A DNA stretch of 64,000 nt from NCBI GenBank assembly GCA_025399215.1, contig MU621115.1, positions 42,110 to 106,109 of the forward strand, in the 5' to 3' direction. Numbering within the stretch: position 1 is the stretch's first letter; each line of letters starts with the position of its first letter. The translations under genes were made by a program, and so were the position numbers. This document shows positions 1 to 12,338 of this stretch, in pieces. The notes beneath the pieces were generated by a model, which saw only the letters and a list, made by a program, of their open reading frames with translations, ran no database searches and was not told the DNA's origin. The DNA is from Globomyces pollinis-pini (lineage: Eukaryota; Chytridiomycota; Chytridiomycetes; Rhizophydiales; Globomycetaceae).

Positions 1-940
1 CTGAGTCAAAATTTCATTTCAAATAAATATGCTCAACAGTTTGTAAAATTAAATGATTCATACCACAATCAACTAGTGATTGAAATAGGTTCAGGTATAT
101 TGAATTATTTGATGGTTGAATAGGACCAGGAGGACTGACGAGACAATTATTATCTACAAATGTAAAGAAACTCATTGGTATTGAAAAAGATTCAAGATTT
201 GAACCAATTTTATCCCAATTACAAACTGCTAGTGGAAATCGATTTCAATACCAAATTGCAGATATTTTAGACGATAAAGATGGAGCGTTATCAAATCAGA
301 TATTGGATTCTCATCATCAAATTGGATATGGTGTATTATTGGTTGGGAATTTACCATTTTCAATCTCGGGATTAGTGTTAAATCAATGGATCCGTCAAGC
401 ATTGTTGAATCAAGGTTTATTTCGTATTAATAATATTGAACTGTTGCTGATATTTTCAAATGAAGTGGGACAGGTATTGTTATTATTGTTTGAATATAGA
501 GATTAATACCCAATCATGGTAAAAGAACGAGATTCTCGGCATTAACACAGACCGCTTTTCAAATTACGGATACAATGGTGATCCCCAATTCTGGGTTTGA
601 TCCTGTTCCAAATGTATTTATTTTTTGATTAAATGATAGTGTGATTGTATGGGAATCAAGTTAATTCGAAATCCATCATCACCGACATTTAATGGTAATC
701 TATTCATGTTTACACGTAGAATTCGAATATGATTATTATGTTGATTTTTTAAAGTTTTTTTATTCGTTACCGAATAAACTTGCTCGTGTTCCAATGACTA
801 AAATACCCAATGGATTGGAGATACTGGATACTGCGGGTATTGAATTGAATTCAAGAGTATATTCCATACCTGTTGAGAAACTGATTCAACTTTCCACTTT
901 GTGCCTTTCTAGTGGCATTTCCTCTGATTCATTCAAATAA
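1..940 (+). CDS. TFB1M: Mitochondrial rRNA adenine dimethyltransferase / mtTFB-like (5' end missing)
   Basis: This is a KsgA/Dim1-family SAM-dependent methyltransferase. Family members dimethylate adenines of the small-subunit rRNA; the mitochondrial branch also includes transcription factor B. The window opens in frame at LSQNF, the start of the family's conserved SQNF segment. The SAM motif EIGSGPGGLT is restored by removing a 29-nt intron, and the catalytic-loop motif NLPFSISG follows, then FSNEVGQRL. Exons I place are 1-94, 124-473, 500-613, 640-694 and 720-940, giving 277 residues plus stop. The last exon holds an EFEYDYYVDF segment typical of the C-terminal helical domain. Only about 10-30 N-terminal residues should be missing. 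Choosing the mitochondrial over the nuclear Dim1 branch is an inference from divergence. Confidence 0.75.
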
Positions 941-1171
941 TCAACGTTTATTTATTGGCCATCACAACACAGTTAATATAATTCAATTTCAATTAACTTC
1001 TTGCGTCTTCGATATTGGTAGTGCCGATTGTTAACTTCTCACTCGCTTCTATTTCCATAATTCAATGCATCGAGCGTGAGGCAAAAGATCCAAAATAATT
1101 TAAAAATCAACCTTTATTGATTGGTACATTTACAAAGAGGAATCACTAGAGTACTGTACTACATTATTAAA

Positions 1172-2211
1172 CTATTCAATCTTTTCCAGAAAGTTTGAAG
1201 GAACGATTCCGATTCGATTATCCCGAAGTACATGCCACCATTGTCCTTGGTGATCAACAATATCAAGAACGTCATCTTTAGAAAACGACATTTCATCAGG
1301 ATCTGTTTCACTTGCAGTATCTAATAACATTAGTTGATATAATATTACAATTGTATAAAGCTTTAGCTTGGAATTGGATAGTGATTGAATCGTGTATGAT
1401 TTGACTTTTACGTTCAGTTGGTACTGAAGGGGAATTTAAATTACGTGGCAGTATGGATTTACGATTGTGGTTTGACTTTGGCCTAGCATTTTCAAGTTGC
1501 TTTGGACTTCTGATTGTAACATTTTGACCTGATTCACTTTTGATTGTGATTGGTCGATTTGGATCAAGTGAATAGGACTCACTTTTGATGGCAGGAGAAT
1601 AAGTTTGAGATTTGATTGCATCTTTTGGTATTGAAATCATAGGATGTACAGATGCTACAGAATTTGGACTCGAACGCGGTTTAATGCTATCTGCAGCAAA
1701 CCCAGAAGAAGGCTTAAACCAGTGAAAGATTGAATCACTCTCAGTGGTGAAAAATCCAAGGATGTAAAACTAGGATAAATAATGAGATTATTACCACAGG
1801 GAAAAATAATATAATTAAACCCACATATCTGATTGAGTTGCCAATATTATCTGATCGTGTGATGGCAGCAATGGCAGCCGAGTTATGTATATCTTGAGGG
1901 ATGATCGTCAATAGAATGATTGAAGTAGCGACAATGAATTGGCGATAGGTGAGTATTGAGTCAGATATAATTGTATAGAGTATGGCGATAATCCATGCGA
2001 GTTGTAAAAATAACCAAAACCAAGTTAATCCATATGGGTTAAACTTTGATGTTATTTGAGATTGAGCGATACATAATCCTATGAAATTCAGTAGCCAAGC
2101 AAAGAAAGCAGTGGCTAGAGTAACCGACAAATTTAGGTTGAGCACAAGCGAATTCCAGTTCATTTGATTTGATTGTTGAATGATATGTTCAAGTGAATTG
2201 AAGGACTCCAA
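1172..2211 (-). CDS. SHO1: SHO1 osmosensor, four-TM SH3 protein
   Basis: Sho1 is the plasma-membrane osmosensor/adaptor feeding the HOG and filamentation MAPK pathways. Exons are 1798-2211, 1349-1769 and 1172-1320 (327 aa; yeast Sho1 is slightly longer). The N-terminus has four hydrophobic segments carrying Sho1 hallmarks such as NPYGLTWFW after TM1 and SDSILTYR between TM2 and TM3. A Ser/Lys-rich linker follows. The C-terminus is an SH3 domain with ALYNYTASE, DEMSF, GQWWHV and GIVPSNFL. Removing the 28-nt intron at 1321-1348 rebuilds the ALYNY motif; the 28-nt intron at 1770-1797 lies at the end of TM4. It is convergent with the methyltransferase gene and divergent from the kinesin gene. Confidence 0.92.
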
Positions 2212-2708
2212 TTATTTTTTGAAAGACTGATAGAAAGAGGGAATGTTTTATGGATGAAGGCTCAGTACCCAACAAAATTCGATGAAGTCAACGACGCCTG
2301 AAACAACGGAGCAGGATTATCATTATAGGACCAACATTATGTAATCAACAGTGGTTTGATATGTAATAAGCAGTGCTTTAGTGTGTGATGTGACTGATAG
2401 CGTTGTAGTGGTAGTGGTGCCTAAACACCACACTTGATATTGACAAGAACGCGTCAGTAAAGCTAAACATCAACTACTACGATCAATGGTGAATCAACAG
2501 TAGCGAATAAAGTGTCAACAAGTAATTTAAAAGTAAATTATCAAAGGTGCATTACCTCTAATTTTAATTCCGTTGTATCAACAAATGATCTACACTTCAC
2601 TTTCATTACTAATCTATTTAATCTTACTCTATTTGATAAGAATACAAATCAGTAGTTCATTTCTCGCACGAGTGTTTATTGTGTGTTTGATCTCTTACTT
2701 TTTCTTTC
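2212..2708. promoter_or_regulatory. Divergent SHO1/kinesin-4 intergenic region with an ACGCGT box
   Basis: This 497-bp gene-free stretch must hold the promoters of both flanking genes. It contains one perfect ACGCGT at 2449-2454, which matches the MluI cell-cycle box bound by MBF in other fungi. A short 6-bp stem (GTGGTG at 2414-2419 with CACCAC at 2426-2431) lies just before it. No convincing coding exon is visible on either strand. Confidence 0.4.
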
Positions 2709-5700
2709 ATGGCCGAATCATCAGTTAGGGTCGCTGTTAGAGTCAGACCAATGGCTGCCAAGGAATTACTGGCTAACTCTTGTTCTTGCGTCGATTTTAT
2801 TCCCGGTGCTCCTCAATTGGTCGTCGGTGGTGGACCAGGTTGCGGGGTAGGTACTGATGCAGTTTACGGATTTGCTCAGAAATCATTCTCATTCGACTAT
2901 GTTTTCGATGATAATTCTACTCAACAAGAACTTTATACCCAGTGCGTTTTGCCTTTGGTCTTACGTTTCTTGGATGGCTTTAACGCAACCGTATGTCATA
3001 TCTCTTTCTCATTTGACTTTAGATTTTGGCTTATGGACAGACTGGCTCAGGTAAAACATATTCAATGGGAATTGGGTTGGAGGGTCTATCGCCAACAAAC
3101 GCTTTGTCCGGACAAGGTATATCGCATTCAATAACAGCAGGAATTGTACCTAGAGCAATTTCAGATTTATTTAACCAGATTTCGGTACTATCTAGAAAAT
3201 CAGAGAGTTATGATGCTAAAGTATCAGTATCTTTCCTAGAATTGCATAACGAAGAATTGATTGATTTACTAAATACTCGTCCTAGAACTGCCACAGGAGG
3301 TCCTACTATTAGAGAGGATGGGCATGGAAATATTGTTTGGTTGAATCTATCCGAAGAAACTGTGCAATCCACCGCAGAAATTTTATCGTATGTTTACTGA
3401 CTTTAATATTAGTATATTACAACGTGGAAGTCTATGCAGAACTACTGGCTCAACGGATATGAATGCCACTTCTTCTCGGTCCCATGCTATCTTTACTGTT
3501 ACGCTCCGTCAAACAAATATACCAAACAACGAAGGTGGAACAAATGGACAATCCCTCATTTCAAAGTTTCATTTTGTAGATCTCGCTGGATCAGAGCGAT
3601 TAAAGCGGACCAACGCGGAGGGAGATAGGAAAAAAGAGGGGATTTCAATCAACCAAGGTTTACTTGCTCTCGGTAATGTCATCTCGGCACTTGGTGATGA
3701 AAGTAGAAAATCTGGACATGTTCCTTATAGAGATTCAAAGCTTACTCGTATGTTGCAAGATAGTTTAGGGGGAAATAGCCAAACCCTAATGCTTGCTTGC
3801 ATAAGTCCCAGTGATTTAAATTATGGTGAAACTGTCAATACACTACATTATGCGAACCGCGCAAGGAATATCAAAAACAAAGTAGCTGTTAATCAAGATT
3901 GGGGCAATGCTGGATCCGGTGATATGTATCGAGAAGTTAAATCTCTTCGAACTATAATTTCACAATTAAGAACAGAAATTGCATTGATTAGAGCCGGTAG
4001 TCATACTGATGCTCCTTCAGCTGAACCTGCCTTTCCATTTGCTCATAAAGAAATTGAATTCCGTGAACGTCGTGAAAGAGATCAAAATTCAGAAATTGAA
4101 GAATTAAAATTAAAACTTGCTGCAAGCACATTTCAAATGGAACGATTTCAATTTCATTCTTTTCGTTTGTTAGAACGAGTTCAGAGTCAAGCTCAACAAA
4201 TTTTAGAATTAACAACAGAGAGGGATACAGCTATCGCAGAAAAATGTCAAATACTTCATACTTATGCTTCTGATCCAAATGCATTACCTCACTTGGATGT
4301 GAATACCAGTGGTAAAACTGCAATTAATTCCAAAGAAGTCTGGACCACTGATTTAACAGATGAAACCCCAATGGTAGAATTGCCGTTCAAAAAGAAGTTG
4401 AAAACTTCAAATGGATGCTCACCAGTGTCATCTGGAACTAACACACCAGAAACTGGAAAAAGAAGTCGTTCTCCAGTTCTTGCTGACACACCACCAACTG
4501 AAAATAAGGTTATCAGTAAAATGATCCGAGAATATCAATCAACAATCACCAACCTTCAAATACAATTGGCAGAATGTGAAGATAAGTTGGCTTGGCAACA
4601 TGAAGCAATGGCAAAGTTGGGGCGAAATGGTGGTAAATCTAACTTTGCTTGGACAGAAAACAAATTGGATGAATTCAATATTCCTCATAATCCAATGCTG
4701 AAGCAAATCAAAATCATATCAAGCGAGAATTTGAATAATACAAATGACGTACATCGTGAAAAAGAAGTGATGAGAGCGTTAAGAGAAAATATTGAACTTC
4801 AAGAAGCTATTAGCAATTTGGCGTCTGGTGAGGAAACGAAACTAAATATACAATCCATTATGAATGAGGCATTCCAAGATGTAAATAACTGACTATTAAT
4901 AACATTAGAATACCATCAAACTGGGACAAGCAAATCAGCAGCATGAGCATGATCCAGACGCCGATCCAGATGTTTACCTCTTGATCAATAAGATTCAGAA
5001 TGATATAGCTCAACATGAGGCTCTAGTGGAAAGAATACAAAAGAGGGATGCTGAATATGAGCAAATGCAAACTAATTATGAATCGAAATTAACCATGTTA
5101 CAAGAGCAAATGAACCGAATCATTAATGAACGTGACTTAGCATTGAAAAAGTTTCCAAATACTGGATCCAAGCAACAAAATTTGGCCAAATCTAAATTTG
5201 AGGAAGAAAAGAGAAAATTGGATTCGCAAATTGCCGATTATCGTAGAAAGATGGGAGAAAATTCAAGATTACAATCCACAAATCGAAATCGATCTGATAT
5301 GTTGAGCAAAGAATTGCAAAACACTATTAATGCTCTGAAAGGTAAGATATGATTGATTAATTGTAGTTGAAAAAATGCGAATTTTACAAGATTTACGCAA
5401 ACAAAATCAAAAGCATCGTGACACGACCACAGCTAATTTACGAGAGATATCGAAATTGAAGAGACGAGAAAAGGCTGCTACAGATGTGGCAAAACGATTG
5501 GAACGTAGTAATCAATTGCAGCGAGTGATGCTGAAAAAGAAGGACGAATTAGCCATGAAAACGCAAACAAAACTCAACAATGTAATGCAACTATTAAAAC
5601 GTTCAACAACTCCCAATAAAATTTTCAAATCGCATGCATCTGGATATTCATCACCAGTACCGTTTAAAGGCAAAAATCGATTCAATGCACCATCAATGAA

Positions 5701-7174
5701 TCAAATGCTGGCATCCGTAGCCTCTCCTGTCCGAGTCTCTGTTTCGCAATCAATAACAAAGTCCAAATCTAATATTGAAATCCATGCTCAATTTAAGAAG
5801 CAAATGGTTGATAAAGAATTGGCATCAACAATTACATGTCGGAAAACACAAAAGAAACTTGATAAACTTCAAGAGTGTCGAAATCGATTAGTTGCTGAAC
5901 AACGGGAATTGATTGCTGAAAGGAAACGTGTTATTGAAGCTCAATTTAAACAAACTGGGGTTTATGATGATAAATCACCACAGTATATGGATGAGCGCGT
6001 ACAAGCTATTGATGTTGAGGTTGGAATGTTAGATAGTGACATGAAAACATTAGAATCAACGTTGAAGAAAAATAGTGGACTATTGGATGGGGATCTGATG
6101 GATTCGCAATTTGAAAATCTTGGTTGTATAATTGATTTAAGTCTCGAAAATGCCTTAAATCTACTCAAATCTTTAGATCGCATTGAATTGGAGGCTACAC
6201 TTATGCTGTTTATGGAGGATATAGTTCATCTTAGGACCGATGAAGCTGAATTACAAGAAGTTATAGAGGAGAAGTCTATGATTGTGGAAAATTTGTCACA
6301 ACAACTTGATGATCTATTGATGACATTGCAGGATTTAAAGAGACGTGGTGATGTTGGTAGTGGCCGTGAAGCAAATATTGAACCTTCTCATGATCTGGGT
6401 GTGGAAAGAACGAAATCTCCTCAAGAATCCGTGATGGAAGTGTCCGACATCAATGATACTTCTATGAACCATGTTGAAGATATAACTGTCAATCACGTTG
6501 ACAGTGTATCTACAAGCCATCTAAATGATACATTAGCAAAGCCTTCCATTTTGAGTAGGTTAAATACTCGACAACAATCTGGTAAGCCAATAACGGACTC
6601 AGCAATTACATTGGAGTCTTCGGTCACATTAATAGAAAGTTTGGAACAGTCTTTTCCGGATGCTGCAGTTGTTCAACCAGTCTCTCGAATTCCTTCACCG
6701 GTGAGACGTAAAGAATCGCCTTTTGTCCAAGACGATGATGCAGGTTTGCATCGTGGTAGGACTTCAATACCACGAGTTTTATCACCACTAGTTGTAAAGG
6801 ATCGATCCTTGTCACCTCTAAAAGACTATGGAGCTCTTCAAAGATTTGGAGATCTAACGAGGTCTACTGCAGGGTTGGGGCCATTTAAACCGAAAGAACG
6901 CGAATCGATCACATCTAACTCAAGCTCCACCCAACTATCAGGTACACCTGTAATAGAGGAGGAGCCAAAAAAGAAGCGCCATGATTTACTATCGCTGGGT
7001 GGGTCTGATGTATTCAAACGATTGGCCAATTCTCATACCCTAGCCAGTCAAGCCAAAGTTATCCATCGAGCGCAACCTATTGATAAAGAATCTTTATTGC
7101 AAGATATATGTGGATTGGATTCTAAACGAAAATCTAGTGGTGATTTTGACACAATGTTGGATGATGGTAGTTAA
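2709..7174 (+). CDS. Kinesin-4 family motor (KIF4/KIF21-like chromokinesin)
   Basis: This plus-end-directed motor of the kinesin-4 type has exons 2709-2990, 3023-3387, 3413-4880, 4909-5341 and 5367-7174 (1451 aa). The N-terminal motor (about 1-345) has VRVAVRVRP, the P-loop GQTGSGKT (about 98-105, completed across intron 1), switch I NATSSRSH and switch II DLAGSE. It also has kinesin-4 signatures such as the [19 protein letters not shown] region and [10 protein letters not shown]. Long coiled coils follow. The C-terminal 300 residues are Ser/Pro-rich and contain SRIP and TSIP sequences in basic surroundings, resembling EB1-binding SxIP motifs. The motor and coiled-coil layout fits KIF4 or KIF21; no WD40 domain is present, favouring KIF4. 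The upstream ACGCGT box would suit cell-cycle expression. Confidence 0.88.
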
Positions 7175-7502
7175 ATTTTATTGGTTATCACTTGCAGATT
7201 GTTGATATTTGAAATGAAATATTTATGTTATTCAACACTTTTAATGCTTATCTTGTGTTCATTTCAAATGTTTAATTTTGAATTACAGTGAGGTTTCCAC
7301 TTTTAGTTTGTGTGATTCATTTTTTACCATCTATCGTTTGCATAAATGCGAATTAAGATCAAATTGTGTAATAGATATTGTGAACAATGACTGCGTGTGA
7401 TGTGCATTGTGGGATTGAACCATATATGGAAAGAACCCACAATACTTGATCGTGGATATTGTGATACTAAATTAAAGAGCTGAATTTAGATCTTGGTCGG
7501 TA
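7175..7502. other. Intergenic, AT-rich
   Basis: This 328-bp stretch lies between the kinesin stop and the start of the first RhoGAP-like gene. I see no coding potential, repeat or RNA-like structure. It should contain the kinesin 3' end and the downstream promoter. Confidence 0.4.
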
Positions 7503-9566
7503 ATGGATTATGTCGAAAACCTAAGACCTTTAAAACCTAAATCAGCAAAGGGGAATCGACCCCAGAACCAATACGTGTCGTTGCCAAGGTATTTATTCAA
7601 ATAAGGATGTAACTAAATATACAGTTTAAAGAAGCAACAAGGAGTTGATATTGGATTTATGGGAATTTCAGTCAGTCAAGCTCCAACTCAATATGTTGAA
7701 AGGGAGAAAAATGTTCCAAGACCAATTATTGAGAAACCGACGCTAACGTATTATCAACAAAAGACTGTAGAAAATAGTGATACATCTGTTCCTTCACTTC
7801 CTACGTTACAAGAGAAGTTTCCAAGTACAAAATCAAATCCATATACCACAAAGTCGCACAAAGATATCAGTAAATCGGTATCATTTGGACAACCAACTGA
7901 AAAAGAATTAATTTATCAGCAAGCAAAACCAAAAGTCAAAGAATTAACTCAACGCACTCGAAGACCATTAAATGAGGAATTCAGGCGACATGATTCTGAA
8001 GACGAAGAAAAACTATCAAGGAGCTCAAAGAAAAAGAGTAAAAGTGGGATAATCCAACCATCTACAGTAGAAGTGTTTGAAAAGCTTCAAGGCAGAATGG
8101 CAAAAAATAACAGTCTAGGTACTTTCATGACTATCTTTATATTTTAGAAATGAATGCTAAACGATCAAATGATTTACTGCAAAGTATTCTCAATGTGGAT
8201 CAAGATTATAGTGAACCACAAGCAGATGCTGATTTGCCAGAAGAACTCGACAAATTTATGCCTGTTGAAGCTGAAGTGATTGAAAGAGATCGTTCGTCAT
8301 TTCTTTCCACAACCGCCAATCCATTATTAATGTATGGACTGCCAGCTCCAAATCGGAATATTGACGCCGCAGAGGAACCGATTGAATCCGTTAGACAGAC
8401 ACCCCAACTCTCAAAAGCAGTCAGCTATGCTAGACTTACTTCTGGTATAGTCATACCGAAGAAGGTTATGGTACATTCTCATAAAGTTGATTTTGCAAAC
8501 TCAGAGTCATTAGGTAAGTTCTAAGAAATTTTACTGTTAGTCAATAGGCAAAGTAGCGACTTTGATTTGTTGAAAAAGAAATCGTTTGATGATTTCTTTG
8601 AAGACTTTGAACGAGTTCTAGAACGTCAACATCATTTGGAAAGAATTGCTTTAAGTTCGCTTTGTAAAAGTTTCGATGATGATTTTACTCCACCAAAATC
8701 AATTGGAAAGTATTCCAAAGAGAATATATATAAGATGATCTCAAATGTTTTGATTCATATCAATAATCAAAAAAAGAGAATTATAAATGAAACGTTTGTT
8801 CATTCACTTATACAGGTTTTAGGTAATTTATTCTTGACCGTCTAAAGAATTAGAGGAAGAAGGAACCGAAATATTATACATCAAGGCAATCAAGGAGTTA
8901 ATCCAGAATTTACCAAGGTATGAATATATCATATTCAAAGGAATCGTTGGTCATTTGAAGCGCTTAGCAGTTGCTTGTGATATAGACACTAACGGCATGA
9001 AGCGATTGTTGAGGGGAATGGCATATATAGCAGGCGACGAATTGTTTCGACCCAGTCTGATATCAATCCTTCATATACCAACTAAGAAGAAGCTACTAAA
9101 AGATTTGGATACAAGTGATGTTGAACAATTTTATAGTGAAGAGATATATGATACCCAAGCTATGCACGAAAGTGGTAAGAAGCCTCTGGAGAAGAGAACT
9201 GCTTCAGAATTTTTTCTTTTTCGCAATAATAGCGATCACACACTAGACGCTCCAGATGCAGAGAAGAAAGGAATAAAAGCAAGCCCGTCTAAAGAAAATT
9301 TTAAACATCAAGCGAGTCAAAAAAGTATCCATTCACAACAAGAACCTATGTATGACAACAATGATGATATGGAATACCAGAAAATATTTCATCGTAGTAC
9401 CGAATCTGAATTTCAATTACTTCAGATTGATTATGAACCACCTAGTGACGTGAAAATTGGAGAATTGTTGTTTTCTCACCAAATTTGTTTGGATGCATGC
9501 AGTAGGGGGTTAGAATTGATATTGATTTACTATGAATATGCATTTTATAAAACTAGATCTAAATAA
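7503..9566 (+). CDS. Diverged RhoGAP-like protein, paralogue 1
   Basis: Exons 7503-7588, 7625-8118, 8148-8513, 8541-8822 and 8848-9566 give 648 aa. The N-terminal ~300 residues are polar and low-complexity, with basic runs. A helical domain follows (about 350-500) containing ELIQNLPRYEYIIFKGIVGH and then LKRLA; this resembles the second half of RhoGAP domains (LP..N..L..L..HL). I see no convincing arginine finger. The C-terminus has a helix around CSRGLELIL that is matched in the next gene, showing the two are tandem paralogues. The start was chosen as the first ATG giving an uninterrupted spliced frame. The RhoGAP call is an inference; it could be another helical scaffold that has lost GAP activity. 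Confidence 0.6.
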
Positions 9567-9827
9567 AAATACAGTTTTAATTTATTGGTTCTTGGAGACA
9601 GTTTTAGTTTTAATAACAAGCTTATCTGTGAAGCCAAGCAATAATTTACTACACGTAAAGATCCTTGATTCTTAATATATTGAATATAGTTTTTAGTACT
9701 AGAAAATTGTTAATGTTTGTACGCCAAATACAAAATACTAACATTTGTTTGTGTCACCACAATTAGGGTCCAAATGTATGTATCCATTCACCCACAAACC
9801 CACCGAAAACTTTAATCAATCAAGATA

Positions 9828-12321
9828 ATGACATCTGATTTTGATTCAATCATCAAAAGAAGATGGGAAACATCATTGCCAGAAATTCCGATAAAACCAA
9901 ATAGTAGGAGAGAAGGGTTTCGTAGCAAACCATCTACCCCGTTCAATACAGGACTTTTTACTGTAATCGATTATCAGAGAAACATTAAAGTCAAATTTGA
10001 AAAAGGAATAGAGAATGAATTGGTTGGACACAATGTAAACAGTTTACGTGGTAAAGGGAAGAATAAAGTCGATTATGGAGGGGAATATTACGGATTCGGT
10101 TATGGGGATCCAAATAGGTCTGGAAATGAAGGTGCGGATTTTGAAGCAGGTATGACAGCTTACTCATATCAAACTGGTAAAAGTTACAAGATTGATGATA
10201 ATTTGGAACACAATGATTTCGGTGACTCTTTTGCTGGTACATTTATAAACATCTAATCTCCTTAGAGTTGAGAAAAGCTGCAGCCATACAAAGGCAAGTA
10301 AAAGTTGTAAAAGAGCGACCAGTAGTAACCAATGATTATCAACGGCCAACACCTCCCAACAATCGCTACTCAGTGAACAGTTCAAATCAGAAGCAAAAGT
10401 TAATGGATGATCTGTTTGACCCTGATGAATTTACTTTGACGTCTAAAAGAGTCAGCATTGGTAAATCCGGTGTAAATTAATTGGTAGTGGATCCTCCTCC
10501 AGTCTCTTTAAGGGAAAAGATCCGCAAAAGCTTAAAACCACGAATGATTCCATCTACAGGAGATAAAGGAGGCGGATATATCAATCAAGAGTTTAGACGA
10601 TTGGATAGACGAATGTCTATCCAAGAAGGTAATATTCGAATGGCTAAATTCTGATAGACATATATGCAAGGGTTTATAAAGAGACGGAGGAAGGTTACGA
10701 AATGCCAAATATAAACAGGTTTGCTCTAGAAAACAATCCGGACGATTTCGAAAATATCATGATGATGGTCCCAGAGATGAAACGATTACAACTCATGAGT
10801 GATAGGAATGGAGGGATTGTCGATTCCATCTTGATGTATAATCAAGGTGCACAAGTTTTCTTACCAGATTCTTACAAGCGTTTAATCGCATCACAGATAA
10901 AAGTCCCACGAAGAGTTCTAGTCCCAGTTGGAAAGAGAAAAAATGCTTTTGTTCCGGAAGTTGTTGAAGAGTTTATTGAAGATGACTCTGCCAGATTGTT
11001 TTTTGCCGATTTTGAAATGTTATTGGATAGACAAGTTCATCTACATACAATGCAGTTATCTATGGTCAGTAGCATGGAAACCAAGACCCAGATGAGAGAT
11101 ATCGCACGTTATCCAGTTGAGGATTTACTCAAATTAGTTTGGCATCAATATGCACATCTAAAGGTTATGGGAGATGAACTGATACCAGATGCCGTTTCAA
11201 CTTGTATTTATGATATTCTACGTAACTACAGTGAAGTTTTTTGACGTTTAGATGATGGTGTTCTAACTCCTGAAGAGCAAGTTGCAGATATTACAAATCT
11301 AATTATTAATATGACCAGAAAAGGTTTTATATATCTAAAAGCATTTACCGGTCATTTGAAAAGGTTTGATGTAACGTATTTTCATACTAGAACAATTGGA
11401 GTTTGCAGTGAAGGCATTGGAGGACCAGAAAGATTATGTTCAGGATTAGCAAACATATTTGCATCATTAATATTTAAAAAACCAATGCCAATGACCAATG
11501 ATGTATATATCGCACCCATTCTTCAAATCCGAAAAATTGTAATTGAAGAGGATGAAGAAGAAGAAAGGGAGAGAAAAGAAAAGGCCAGATTGGCTGCTAT
11601 TTGGGATGATGAAGATGATATTGTAATAGCTCCTAAACCAACGGTTATCGAAAAGGAAACAAAGCCTATAGTGCCGGATCTAGCTACAAAAGATACGACT
11701 ATCGCTTCAGATTCAAACACAGCAAATTCAAACAAAGAAGAAAATGAAAGCAAAACAACCGAGAATGAAGAATATCCAGATGATTTTATTCCTATGGATG
11801 CCAATGACGGCGCTGGTGGTGATATGACCGATGGTGTTAAAAATAGTAAACCAGACTTGAGTAACGAAGCCAATGAAGATGATGAATCAAGTTCGCAAAA
11901 CTCGTCAAGCTCCAGTTTAAATTCTCTGGATGAAAATAAAGCTGATAATGATGGCGATCATATAGAGGATGGAGAAAAAGGTGATATCCAAGCTGAGAGT
12001 AATGAAAATGAAGAATATGATGATGAAGATGACGAAGAAGATGAAGAAATACCCAAACCAGGAGCTGGACCACGAAAACCTTCTATATTTGCTTTCCGTG
12101 GTAACCCTCCAGAAATAGATGCAGTTAAAACAACAAAAAATCAAGAGAATTGTGAATTATTTGGCTGGGATGAAATTACCGAAGAAGACTTGAAATTCCA
12201 CTTACTTGAACAAGAAACACCATTAACTGCATTTGGTGCTGGGTTGGAAATAATACTCAAAAATTGGGATAAAATGTTCCTTAATGAACAAGGTGGACGA
12301 AGAAGGCGAAGAAATGCATAA
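9828..12321 (+). CDS. Diverged RhoGAP-like protein, paralogue 2, acidic tail
   Basis: Exons 9828-10236, 10266-10460, 10488-10628, 10658-11221 and 11252-12321 give 792 aa. It resembles the upstream gene in order: a polar N-terminus, a helical region starting near FEMLLDRQVHLH (compare FERVLERQHHLE upstream), a segment with YLKAFTGHLKRF (compare FKGIVGHLKRLA), and a C-terminal helix with GAGLEIILKNW. Between these lies a strongly acidic and Ser/Asn-rich stretch of about 170 residues. The protein ends in an Arg cluster. The helical domain looks RhoGAP-like but lacks clear catalytic features. Its stop is 17 bp from the convergent BET4 stop. The function is not known to me; a scaffold or regulator of a small GTPase is the best guess. 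Confidence 0.6.
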
Positions 12322-12338
12322 TTAACGTTTAATATACT

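Noticed and set aside
11523..12144. Long minus-strand open frames opposite the acidic tail of the second RhoGAP-like gene
   Set aside because: They are shadows of GAA/GAT-rich coding sequence and give Ser- or hydrophobic-only low-complexity proteins.
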